64,000 bases of DNA from Luzula sylvatica. Lineage: Eukaryota > Streptophyta > Magnoliopsida > Poales > Juncaceae. This document shows, piece after piece, positions 39,017 through 50,002 of the stretch. The stretch is from positions 49,517,793 to 49,581,792 of the forward strand of contig OX326961.1 of the NCBI GenBank assembly GCA_946800325.1, in the 5' to 3' direction. Each line of letters begins with the position of its first letter. Within the stretch, counting starts at the first letter, position 1. The notes under the pieces were generated by a model. That model had not been told where the DNA came from, did no database searches, and saw nothing but the letters and a program-made list of their open reading frames with translations. The position numbers and the translations under genes are program-made.

Positions 39017-42000
39017 AATCGAGTGTATCTTGTTAATTACTTGTTAATTAACTGTGCTAATTAGGGACAGAGAGGATGTGGTGATGCATATGGGGGATGG
39101 GTAAATGGCATCAATTATAAATAAGATAGCTAACTATTCTGAATATTTTTAAATAGGAAAATGTTAGACATACCCCCACCTCTCCCCAAGAGTCTCGATA
39201 ATGTGTATATGGTTTAACACCTTAAGAATTAACATCTTAATTTATGATTTGACATATTAATTGAATGTTCAATCATAAATAAAGACGTTAAATCATGTAT
39301 ATTTATGTGTTAATTTTTAAAGTGTTAAATTATATTCACGTCATCAAAACTCTTGGAGGGACTAGTAGGGGACGTACATCACTACTCTTTTAAATATTCC
39401 TCACTGATATATTAAAAAACAAAATCCCTGCAAACTTGTTTTCATTTTAATTTGCCCCCTAAATTTTTAGACCCTCCAAAAAAGTTGAAAAAACCCAACA
39501 AATTGATGAATTGTTTTTTATCCGCCACAGTATTAATATTATCTTTTAACATTTCATCCGAATTTACTTTTTCTGGATCAAAATATCCTCACAATTTTTT
39601 TTATATTTCTATAATTCAATTCATAATATTATATAGTGATATTTATTATTATACTATTTGTAAGAAGTGAAGGTTTCTTAAAATATTCTTAAAATATTCA
39701 GAAAAGATGAGTTTTTTTTGTAATAATTTCCTGAAAAACAAATACGAGTAAACTTTACTTGCAAACTCTGCAATTTGATCCTTAAACATCATTATTTTTC
39801 CAAACCGGTCCTGTATTTCTTCCATTTTACTTCCTAATGTATATAAAATTTAATTGTTCTAAACTCGTTTTTATACGTGTGAAAAAATGGCAGTGAACAA
39901 AATCGCATGGTATTGACGAGTGCAGCGTATGTTCACTTGAAACAAGCCGATATTTCTAAGTATACTAGAAATCTTTCTCCAGCTAGTCGAGCCATTTTGT
40001 TATCAGGACCTAGCGGTAATTAAATTCGTCTATATAAATTATAATAATTCTTGCAATTTTACTTTTGTTTACGCTTTATTATTCATTTATTTTTAGAACC
40101 TTATCAACAAATGCTTGCAAAGGCACTTGCACATTATTTTGACGCGAAATTATTATTGCTTGATGCAACGGATTTCTCCCTAAAGGTTAGATATATTTGT
40201 TTCTATGTATCATGATAAAAATGTTTATATATTATTAATTATATTTTCTCTTTTTTTCCTTGGGTTCAGATGCAAAGCAAGTATGGCGGTGGGAACACTG
40301 AATCTGTAAGGCTTCGAATTTTTGTTTATTTACAGTATTGCCCTTGAAAAACATTAATATTTATCTATATTATATACTTGATATAATTGATTTTTTTGTT
40401 GTTGATTATTACAGTCTCTTAAACAGTCCATTTCTGAAACAACGCTCGAGAAAATGTCTGGTTTATTTGGATCTCTTTCGATGCTTTCTATGAAAGAAGA
40501 ACCAAAAGGTAAATATAATATGTGAAGAATTAAATATTTTTTCGAATAATTTATCTCTTAACTCTTGTTCATTTTTCTCAACAATGTTAATTTTCAATCT
40601 TTTTTATTCAGGTCCATTAAGAAGGCAAAGTAGTGGCGTTGAGATGAGATCAAAGTTGAAACTTTCACTTCTACTAAAATTTTCTATCTTTTTATTTTCT
40701 ATTTCAAGCTATAATACTTATAATTAAGAACTAATTCACTAATTGTGCAATTAATAGGGCATTAGAAGGTGCAAATAGCATGTCAAAACTTAGAAGAAAT
40801 GCATCTTATTCATTTGATATTAATAGTCTCTCATCACAAGGCTCTTCTCATAATCCAGGCAAGTGAACTTAAATCTATTTAAAAAACTTAATTAAAGGTT
40901 GATTAAATCTCTATTAACCATTAAATTGCAGCTCCACTGAAACAAAATAGTAGTTGGTCTTTCGACGAAAAACTTCTAATTCAATCTCTTTATAAGGTAT
41001 CAATCAATAAGTTCTGAAATTTTCATAAAAAAATATTTCTGACAAATAATTTATTCTTTTTTCATTCAAATTAGGTTCTTGTTTGCGTCTCGAAGAAATC
41101 ACCAATAATCCTGTACGTCAGAGACGTCGAAAAGCTCCTCTTCAAATCACAAAGAATGTACACTCTCTTTCAAAAAATGCTCGAGAAGCTCACGGGTCCC
41201 ATTCTACTTCTCGGGTCCCAAATCCTCGAACCCAATACCGATATCGACCTGAATCTCAACAATTCTCAAGATCTCTCTCTCCTCTTCCCTTACAACATCG
41301 AAATAAAACCGCCCGAAAACGAAACCCATCTCACGACATGGAAATCGAAATTAGAAGAGGATATCAAAACCATGCAATATAAAGATAATAGGAACCATAT
41401 CAACGAAGTTTTGTCGCTGAATGATTTGGAATGCGATGATTTGGAAAAGATTTGTTTTGGGGATACGATTGTATTGAGCAATTATATTGAGGAGATTGTT
41501 GTTTCGGCCATTTCGTACCATTTGATGAATAACAAACATCCCGAGTACCGAAATGGCAAATTGGTTATTTCTTCAAAGAGGTAATTTGTTACGGTACTTA
41601 TTATTTTAATTGGGAAATTTGTATTTTGAAGTGTTTCTTTTTGGTAGTTTATCACATGCATTAGATATTTTTCAAGAAAAGAAGTTGTGTGACAAGGATA
41701 CTTTGAAGCTAGAAGCAAAGGTTAGTGTAAATTCAATATCACAGGTTCTATTTATAGCTATGTTTTAATACATTTTTTCCTTTTTTTATTATATATAGAC
41801 CGATAATGAAGTTGCCACGAAAACAGAAAAGAAAACAGAGTCTCCATTACCAGAAAAAACAGACTCTGTTTCTAAAAAGGATCCTCCTACTAAAGTACCA
41901 TTTATAATTTATAATTCTAATAATATTATTCTTTTAATTTTTTTTTGCATATAAACATAATGTTGCTTTGTGTGATAGGAAATTGCACAGGATAATGAGT

Positions 42001-43395
42001 TCGAGAAGAGAATTAGATCTGAAGTAATACCGGCCAATCAAATCGGCGTAACATTTGATGATATTGGATCCTTAGACGATATAAAAGAATCTCTCGAAGA
42101 GCTCGTCATGCTTCCTCTAAAAAGACCTGATCTTTTCAAAGGCGGCCTTTTGAAACCGTGCAGAGGAATTTTACTCTTTGGCCCTCCAGGTGTTATTAAA
42201 TTACAGAAATGATTTCAATCAAGGAGAGGGTATATACGATATTAAACCATCCAAAAATACAGGCACGGGAAAGACGATGCTAGCAAAAGCAATAGCGAAT
42301 GAAGCAGGAGCGAGTTTCATAAACGTGTCCATGTCGACCATAACCTCGAAATGGTTCGGAGAGGACGAGAAAAACATTCGCGCGTTATTTTCCCTCGCGG
42401 CGAAAGTCTCGCCCACAATAATATTCGTGGACGAGGTGGATAGCATGTTGGGCCAAAGGACCCGTGTTGGGGAACACGAGGCCATGAGGAAAATCAAGAA
42501 CGAGTTCATGACTCATTGGGACGGGCTTTTGAGCGAACCCGAACAAAGGATTCTTGTTCTTGCGGCTACGAATCGACCGTTTGATCTCGACGAAGCTATT
42601 ATTAGGAGATTCGAAAGAAGGTTATACATGGTTTTCTTTGTAATTTAATTGATTAAAAGCGTGCTTAATTAATGTTCTTTTTTTATTTGAATGTGAAAAG
42701 GATAATGGTTGGATTGCCGTCGATGGAAAGTAGGGAGCTTATTTTAAGGACGCTTTTATCGAAAGAAAGAGTGGACGAAGGACTTGATTACAAAGAACTT
42801 GGGAATATGACTGATGGATATAGCGGAAGCGATTTGAAGGTTCATATCAATGATTATAAATTGTGGAATTTAGCCTCGATTATTTTTCAATTTTCTTCGG
42901 TTATGTATCTACTTTGGATTTTTGATAGAATCTGTGCACTACCGCAGCATATCGGCCTGTTAGAGAGTTGATCCAAAGAGAGAGGCTTAAAGAACTGGTA
43001 GGATTTTAATTTAAAGATCTTGTATTAGAAAATATGAGAACATTTGAAATAAATACTAACAAGCTTAAATAGCAGGCCAAGAAGAAGAGTGGAGCAGGAG
43101 ACAGATCGTCAGAGGAAAAACGAGACGAGGAAGAAGAAAAAGAACAAACCGTGTTTCTTAGGGCTTTGAATATGGAAGATTTGAGACAAGCAAAGAACCA
43201 AGTTCGTTCGTTTCTTTTTTTTTTTTTACCTTTTCTAAAAATAAATAAAGTTTGCGAGGTAAAAATTTCGAAAAAATACAGGTGGCAGCTAGCTTTGCAG
43301 CAGGGGGGTCTGTAATGGGTGAATTGAAGGAATGGAACGAATTATACGGAGAAGGCGGTTCGAGAAAGAAGCAACAATTGACGTATTTCCTGTGA
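38435..43395 (+). CDS. DAA1-like: AAA+ ATPase of the plant DAA1 (ATAD1/spastin-related) group, 17 exons, 819 aa
   Basis: Exons: 38435-38652, 39894-40015, 40097-40185, 40270-40305, 40415-40508, 40612-40654, 40758-40858, 40932-40996, 41075-41580, 41648-41720, 41799-41894, 41979-42189, 42263-42620, 42701-42839, 42929-42997, 43076-43201 and 43282-43395; phases join to 820 codons. The N-terminus [20 protein letters not shown] is hydrophobic and glycine-rich, a possible membrane anchor. The middle (about 70-420) is the family-specific region with [10 protein letters not shown] and LFPYNIEI. The AAA module follows: Walker A GPPGTGKT about 549-556 (split by intron 12), Walker B IIFVDEVD about 604-611, [20 protein letters not shown] with arginine fingers, and C-terminal [16 protein letters not shown]. 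Intron 7 has a consensus GC donor (CCAG|GCAAGT). All motifs are intact. The substrate is unknown. Confidence 0.92.
38850..39110. mobile_element. Foldback MITE in intron 1 of the AAA gene
   Basis: The left arm (GTATGCACCACCACATCCTCT, CCCTAATTAGCACA) is the inverse of the right arm (TGTGCTAATTAGGG, AGAGGATGTGGTGATGCATA). The centre is a TA microsatellite (38969-39011). Target duplication not resolved. It lies inside the 1.24-kb first intron. Confidence 0.7.
39140..39400. repeat. Second foldback-like repeat in intron 1
   Basis: Left CATACCCCCACC and CCAAGAGT, with ATTAACATCTTAATTTATGATTTGA inside, are weakly mirrored by ACTCTTGGAGGGA and AGGGGACGTAC on the right. Imperfect arms, no duplication. 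Confidence 0.35.
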
Positions 43396-44474
43396 GCGTG
43401 TAAAATATAAATCTATGTTGTACACTTTAATTTTTTAGAACTACATTAGTATTTATGTTATATATCATGAGAATGTGAGACTATTGAAAATGCGGCTTGG
43501 TGAGAGGAATATTATCGACGCCCTTTTTAGAGTTTGCTACTTAATTTACTTTCTCTTTTTTTTCCTTGTGTTGTTGAAGAAATATCAAAAGAGAAAACTT
43601 TACTGGATTGTATTTATGTATTTTTTTCGAGAGAATTTTTTTATATTCCTCCTACATACTTAAATAACATATTTATTCCTGTTAATAACGTATTTATCCT
43701 CTGTAAACTCAAGTTATATCAAATTTATCCACTCAAATTTATTAAAATATCAAATTGTCTCGATTTACCGTTAATTTTAACCATAAAATTTGATTTGAAA
43801 TCAAATTAAAGGAACAAATAAAAATTAAATGACAAAATTACCCTTTCTTTTTCAGTTGAATCCTCTCTCTCTAACTGTTTAATGAAAATCTTATACGAAC
43901 TCCAAATCTCTACTGTTTTTTAAGATTTGACTGAGTATAGTTTCGATGCGGTACCAACATGAACTTCTTCTACCGGTATAGTTTCGATTCGGTTAAGGAG
44001 CCGGTTTGGGTTTAGAATTGTAACCAATTGACGAGAAGGGTATTGTACTATGAACGTTATGGTTATGATTATGTTACAATATTAGGCATTCTTAGAAGAA
44101 TTGGACATGAACGATACAAGCATTGTTTATCAATGTACCTACAAAATTTGGAAAAAAAGAATATAATTTTTAAACTGAAAGTAAATTTCATAATTGTTCA
44201 AATGTCTAAATTGGACATGAATGATACACCAATTAAGCTCAAACTCAAATGTCTATTATTTAGCCATCAATATCAATTCAATGTCATCGACTCATAAATA
44301 TGAATTCAACATTATTATGCCTAGTTAATCACATTAATCACATAATCAATAAAGTTACCTTTGCACCATTCTCTGCTCAATTTGAGTCTATTTCCATGCA
44401 AATAACATATGTAGAGGAACATGAAACTGCAGCTTATATTTCCCTGCTTTATTTACTCACCTCACATAGTGACA
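43396..44474. other. AAA gene 3' flank and intergenic DNA
   Basis: About 250 bp of likely 3' UTR, then DNA with no recognised gene. It ends at the inferred Helitron 5' end, directly after GTGACA. Confidence 0.5.
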
Positions 44475-44689
44475 TCTATCTATCTATCTATAATAGTTCT
44501 AATCGAGTTGATTGGGCCGTAAAATCCCGCTTCCACGTCGCCAGTTACTGTATTGCTTCTCTGAATAAATTCGCGTATCTCGCCCTCGCGAAGCCCTAGC
44601 GACCGCGACCGGAAAAGGAGGAAACGGTGTGGACGAAGCGGACGATTCCGACCTTCATAGCGGCGTGGACGTGCGGAGAAGCGTCGGTT

Positions 44690-44800
44690 GAGCGACGGTA
44701 AACCCTAGCCCCAAGACGGAGCTGCTCGAGAGCGACGATAAACCCTAGCCGCGAGCCGGAGCCGGAGCCGCTGGAGAGCGACGGTAAACCCTAGCCGCAA
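44690..44800 (+). promoter_or_regulatory. Three telo-boxes in a short tandem repeat
   Basis: AAACCCTAG occurs at 44700, 44740 and 44786 inside repeats of a GAGCGACG(G/A)TAAACCCTAGCC unit, in a GC-rich island near the Helitron 5' end. Telo-boxes (AAACCCTA) mark promoters of many plant translation-related genes (established). This looks like a captured promoter or 5' UTR; activity is unknown. Confidence 0.6.
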
Positions 44801-45503
44801 GGCGCACGAGAGAAAAGAATTAACGACGCGGAGCAAACGAGAAAACAAGGAACGATTGCGTCTTCTCTCCTCTCTCTGACGATCTAGCCGGTCGACGCTA
44901 ACTGGTACCGGTTCTTGAACTTCACATTTTTGGGCTGAGTAACAAGTATCCATCGAGACCTTTCCGTTCATGTGTGCAAAGGTATTTATTCTCCTTCTGC
45001 TTTTTTTTGTGCCGATTAGCGATGGCATGTGAAGAATTAGTATTTAAGTGACTGAATCAGCGCTAATTTTCACTAAATTAGAGTTTAGTTTATAATTTAT
45101 GACATTAATTTTGTAATTTCTTTCATTTTGTTCTTCAGATTGCAACGAATCCACTTTTCATTGATATTATTACCCGAAATTTTGACTCTTTATTTGCTGC
45201 TTTTGCTGTTATTTGCTTCTTCCATGTCGTTGCTTTATTCACCCTTCGATGCTTTCTTTTACTGTCGTAGGATCGTGAGTTAAAAGAGGGTAAAACAATG
45301 GCGCGACAATGGCGGCTCCTCATTCACGCTCCAGAAGAAGAGAAAAACCAGACGAAACCCTAGGATGCTCGCAGGCCGACGCGATTGGTGGTTCTTTAGG
45401 CGGCTTCTTCGGCTGGAAAATACTGGTGGCAGATGGCGACCAAACCCTAGAAACGAAATCCTGACAAAACGAGAGCGACGACCGATGACGACGAAGCCTC
45501 GCC

Positions 45504-45777
45504 ATGGCAGCATCTGCGGCCAACCGCCTCACCTATCTCTCTTCACGGTTTGGGCATGCTTTGAAGAGAGCACGGCCAATCTTCTCTACCTACTTTCTTT
45601 GTCTCTTCCTAACTCGCAAATGGGCAGAACAAGCTACGTCGTCCTCCATCGTCCAACAAATCGCGGGAGATGAAGCGGTTTCTTTATTCCTGTATTTAAG
45701 GATCGGGTATGAAGCGACAAATGCAAGAGGGAGGATGGCGAATTGGACCATGATTTATGCGATTTTGGGTCTTTCAG
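45504..45777 (+). CDS. Unidentified captured exon-like frame
   Basis: Starts MAASAANRLTYLSSRFGHAL, basic and Ser/Arg-rich like a mitochondrial presequence, then 70 more codons ending ANWTMIYAILGLSG before a possible donor (TTTCAG|GTCTGA). I cannot assign a family. Position in the Helitron and the GC-richer composition suggest it came from a host gene 5' region. It could also be a chance frame. Confidence 0.3.
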
Positions 45778-45799
45778 GTCTGATTTTTCAATTTCCTTA

Positions 45800-47340
45800 G
45801 ATACAAAAAGCTACAAACACATCAAATAATTCATTTCTTTTTGTGATTTCAGCACTATCTTTTGTTGAAATTGGATTTCATATTCCCTCTAATGGTATCG
45901 TGCGTGCATTTCGTTTGTTTGTCAATAGGAACATATGTGACATAGCTGTGAAGCGATGAATCTGCACAGTGTACATCTTCTTTCTCTCTCTTAGAACATT
46001 AATTATTGTTCATTTTCAAAATTGATGCTTTTTATGTTATTTCAGAAATTACACCTTTTTCATTTCAATCTTTTTCTTTATAAAGTTTTAGCAATATCCA
46101 TGTTTTTTAAATATTCTGGATTCGGGACTTTTCTTTTAATTTAAGAATAATTTGTTTCCACTTAAAATATCAGATATTTCGAGGGTTTACTTCAGAAAAT
46201 TTCAATATTTTTTGGGCCTTTTGGTAAAAATCAGCATATTAGTCATTTCTGATAAATTTTAGCATTAGTTAGTGTCATTTTTTTTAGCTTCCACATATTT
46301 GTCCTTTTTGTCGTTTTCAAAAATTACAGTTTTTCCTTTCAAATTTCACTATTTTTGAGTTACATTTTAACATAATTTCACAATTTTTTTTCCTTCTTCA
46401 ATATCTCAGATATTTTGAGGGTTTAATTTATAAAAATTTAATAATTTTTGGGCCATTTTAATAAAATCACCACATTAGTCCTTTTTTTTTAAATGTCAGC
46501 ATTAATTAGTGCTCCTTTCTTAATTTGAGCATAAATTTCAACTCTTTTGGTTCTTTACATAAATTAGAATTTGTGATTTCAAATTTCGATATTTCGATAT
46601 TTTTTAGTGGTTCTTAACAAATTTGGACACAATTTCAGCATTATCTGGTGTATTTTTAAATATCAGATTATTTCAACATGTTTTCTACGTAAGTTCCAGT
46701 TTTTAGAGGGGATTTTGGTGATTATCAATATTTTTGGGGTTTTTTTTGCATTACACCTTTCATGTATATTATTTTCATTATTAATTTCCATCAATTTTGT
46801 GCAAAAAAAGCCTTGATCATGCCTCATTTACAAAAAAACTCGACATTATTGAAATTTCCAAAAAAAATATTACTTAACAGTGTCAATTTTGATATAAGTG
46901 TTTTTGCTTTTTCTGATAATGTGTTTTTTTTTTTCTGTTTCACATTTTTTTTCAATATATTCTTTACATTTTCAAATCTTCGCAATATGATGCATATTTC
47001 AGACTTTACGAAATTACTTTTCCAATTTTTATAATTTTCTGAATGCATGTGGTTATTTCAAATATTTTCATGTTTCAAAAATACTTCCAAAATGCTGAGA
47101 TTACCTCAATTGTTTGGTATTTCGATACTCCAAATACTTCTTTTAGAGAAAGAACTCCAAAATTCAAATATTTGTTTTCGAAATTACCGCAAGTTGTTGT
47201 TTATGGTTACTATTATTCATTGCTCATAAATCACACGAAAATATTTTTATATTTTTTGGGGGGGGTTCTTTGGTTATTTTGAAGTTTTCAAGGGTATAAT
47301 TGCAAAGTGTCATGTATTAATTTTATGGTTGTTTCAATTC
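45800..47340. repeat. T-rich diverged repeats in the Helitron (left block)
   Basis: A unit of about 235 bp recurs loosely: CAGATATTTCGAGGGTTTA near 46171 and CAGATATTTTGAGGGTTTA near 46408, each followed by TTTTGGGCC(T/A)TTT and by CA(T/C)ATTAGTC. No coding sequence. Confidence 0.5.
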
Positions 47341-47372
47341 TTCGCTGTTATTGTTCTCTGATTTCCGATTTC

Positions 47373-47454
47373 AAGGAATCGGATGGCAATAGATTACCAC
47401 AAGATCGATGCACATGTCAACCAGTTGAAGGGAAGCCGTTCCAGGTTTGCATTT
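47373..47454 (+). pseudogene. Captured exon of a histidine phosphotransfer protein (AHP-type)
   Basis: The segment between TTTCAAG and CCAG|GTTTGC reads DYHKIDAHVNQLKGSRS, the core HPt motif of plant cytokinin-signalling AHPs, whose norm is DAHVHQLKGSSSS. The residue that takes the phosphate (second His) is Asn here and a Ser is Arg, so the fragment could not relay phosphate. The exon border after the serine run is kept. No other AHP exon is present, so it is a fragment, not a gene. Confidence 0.65.
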
Positions 47455-47539
47455 CTTCTTTTTTGAATTTTTTTTTTCTTCACTATGAATTTGGATATAA
47501 ATGAAATAGGTGGAAACAGTGCTTAGATGAGGTGTTGGT

Positions 47540-47840
47540 ACTGGCAGAGCAAGGTGCATATGTAGACGACCAGCTGGTTGTGCAGGCCCCGGTACTTCTG
47601 CTCAACAGATGAAGAATGAAAGTGAACAAGAAATAGAAGAGGAGAATTACGTCGCAAAGGTATCATCAAAGAAAGAAAAGAAGCGACACGAACGCGAAGC
47701 TCGATGCCAAGTATCTCTCTTTCTCATTCACCCTTTTTTATGAATTCGAATCAGAAAAGACGAAGAACACGAAGCCTCAGAACGCAAACAGGACGAAGAG
47801 GAAATCGCTAAAAAGGCAAAAATGTGGAGATTTAAATCAA
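47540..47840 (+). pseudogene. Captured fragment of DDRGK1 (UFMylation adaptor)
   Basis: Two exon pieces. The first (about 47540-47710) reads RRPAGCAGPGTSAQQMKNES, then VSSKKEKKRHEREARCQ, close to the KKKEKKRQEREARRQ region of plant DDRGK1. It is followed by a GT donor and, after ATTCGAATCAG, the second piece RKDEEHEASERKQDEEEIAK. About 20 residues normally between the two are missing, and the C-terminal winged-helix/DDRGK part is absent. A stop precedes the first piece in frame. DDRGK1 works in ER UFMylation (established); this copy cannot. Confidence 0.65.
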
Positions 47841-47849
47841 GGTGGGGCC

Positions 47850-48000
47850 GTGGTTCTGGCGCTGAAAGACCAAAAAGCAAAGCATCGTTACTTTGGAGAA
47901 AATCTGCAATTCTGAAAGATATGTATCTGCTAAAAAAACTGCAATTTCAAAAGACATCCCGAGCTCTCATGTCGTTGTAGGCAGTCCTGAACCATTAAAG
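47850..48000 (+). pseudogene. Unidentified exon-like piece next to DDRGK1 fragment
   Basis: One frame reads ERYVSAKKTAISKDIPSSHV and ends VVGSPEPLK at a GTACTC donor. I do not recognise the family. It may be another captured exon. Confidence 0.3.
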
Positions 48001-48009
48001 GTACTCCTT

Positions 48010-49370
48010 TTTTAACTATATAATTTTTCTCTTTTTGGTTATTAACAAGAAAATTTGCAAAACAACCCCTGTTTTTTCTTAAAATTAAATATTTTATTTT
48101 CAAACCAATCCAAAATGTACAGGACTATTATTATAATTATTTTCTGTAATCTTCAGTAATGCTTTTTTAAATTTACATTTTAGGCTTAATGTAGAAAACT
48201 TTTGGAAATTTCCTAATTTTAAAATCTTAATTCACTTTTCTCAAATTTCCGGAGTAGATAATTTTTGTATGCAAATAGATTAGATTGACATTGGCTATCT
48301 ACAACCTAGGCAACATTTTCCTAAACGAAATTCTTCTCCTTCGTGTTTTCTTTCCTTCTTTTTCAAAATAATAGGGCTTTTTTAATTTGTACGGACATTC
48401 ATGATATTTCTAATTTTGCAAGGTTATAAATGAGATTAAGAGTTTTGCAGGGTATACATGATATTAATTATTGTTTTAAAAAAATTATTGCAATTCAAGG
48501 TTTAAGTTTTTAATCTCAAACATTTTAGAGGTGTTTTTGATAATTTGTTATTAAATGACATTTAAGAATTTTTGCAAGTTGTACATGATATTAATTTTTT
48601 TCTATTTTTTTTTGCAATTCTATGTATAAGTTTTTAATTCTAAACATTTAGAGGTGTTTTCTGTAATTTTCAGTCTTTACAACAAATTTTATAGTAACGA
48701 TTGAATGTTAAATATTTGTTACTTTTTTTTATGCTCAATAAATTAGGTGTAATGATTTTGATCAAAGCATATCAATTTGTGAATTGACCTGGATGTAATT
48801 TTTTTTAAATTTCTGAAATTGGGAGTAATCTGAACAAATCTTTTAATTTTTTTTATTGCGATTTGCAAAACTGAGCAATGTTTTGGTTATTGTTTTCTCA
48901 AATTTCAAAACTCTTCGGATTTCTTTTTGCAAAAATCAGCAATATTTTTTTTAAGAAACAATTATATTTGGTACATATAATGAAATTTCAGCAATCATTA
49001 CAATTATTTTTTGCACGAAAGAACATTTTTAGGGTGTTCTGCAATTTTCAGCATTTTGGAGGGCCTTTTGGAAAAAAATTCTCATGTTTGATTTTTTTTT
49101 TTTTTTTTTCAAATTTCAAAAGTTTGAGGATAGTTTTTCAATTTTCATTACTTTTGGGGGTTCTTTTATGATTTTATGCAATCTTTAGTATTTTGATATG
49201 CAGAAAACCAATATTTTAGGGTTTCTCTGCAATTTTCAGCCTTTAGATAGTATTTTCTTTGGTAATTTTCAGTTTTTTTACATTTTCAATATTTTTAGGC
49301 TTTATCGAAAATTCCAGTAATTTGTTGGGTTCTTTCATAATTTGCAATAATATTTGATTTATATATTATA
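48010..49370. repeat. T-rich diverged repeats in the Helitron (right block)
   Basis: Long T-rich DNA with recurring CAATTTTCAG(C/T)ATTTTGG and TTTTAGGG(T/C) words, similar in style to 45.8-47.3 kb. No coding sequence. Confidence 0.45.
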
Positions 49371-49380
49371 TTAGTGATTG

Positions 49381-50002
49381 AAGGTGGAGCATCCCGGCAC
49401 AAGAAACACCCGCCAGCGGGGCAACAAAGCAACGACGTTCCCTAGCAAAATCTGGCTGGAGCACGTTGTTAATGTCAGGGAAGAAGTCACTTTGATGAAT
49501 TGGGGAAAAGCGATTATTAAAAAGATTGTTAGGGATCCAAATGAAAAAAGGGGAAGATTTTCGGGTTGATTGGCGAATTACATTTGGAATGGAGCGTTAA
49601 GAGTACAAAACTGAAGGTCACTTTGTTACCTGATATCGACGATTTGGTGAACGTTACTCTCTTTGAGTTTAATTATTTAATCAAGAAGAAAAAGGTTAGA
49701 AATTGTCCTTAATTGTTTTAATTCGTGATTATTGTTTTTTTGTAGTTTTGAGTAATTTTTGGAGTAGTTGGCGGAGGGAGAGGATTTCTTGGATAATTTC
49801 AATGTGATTACAAGAAAGGAGATGGCTGCGTTGGCCGTTGGAGGGTCCGAAAATGAAGAACTTCAAGAATGGAGAGGTCGTGCAACTGGAGAGGAGGGGG
49901 TATTATTTATGTGACCTGGTGTTTGTCTGTAGTTCGAAAACGATTGTACTCTTTGCGATTCCTGGTGGAAGGCAGCAGGCTTCTCTCAATTACTAACTAA
50001 CA
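49381..50002 (+). pseudogene. Captured 3' end of glutamyl-tRNA synthetase
   Basis: Encodes the C-terminal anticodon-binding domain of a cytosolic-type GluRS: FPSKIWLEHV and EEVTLMNWGKAIIKKIVRD; then, one base shifted, IGELHLEWSVKSTKLKVTLL and an intron (about 49699-49768); then EGEDFLDNFNVITRKEMAAL; and, shifted again, MKNFKNGEVVQLERRGYYLC ending GGRQQASLNY and a stop. At least two frameshifts (about 49555 and 49850) prevent translation as one chain. The catalytic Rossmann domain is absent. GluRS charges tRNA-Glu (established); this copy is dead. Confidence 0.85.

Noticed and set aside
44705..45028. 107-codon minus-strand Arg-rich frame
   Set aside because: Reverse reading of the telo-box repeat island; composition artefact.
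47540..47840. A functional DDRGK1 gene
   Set aside because: Membrane anchor, part of the helix and the C-terminal domain are missing, and stops intervene.
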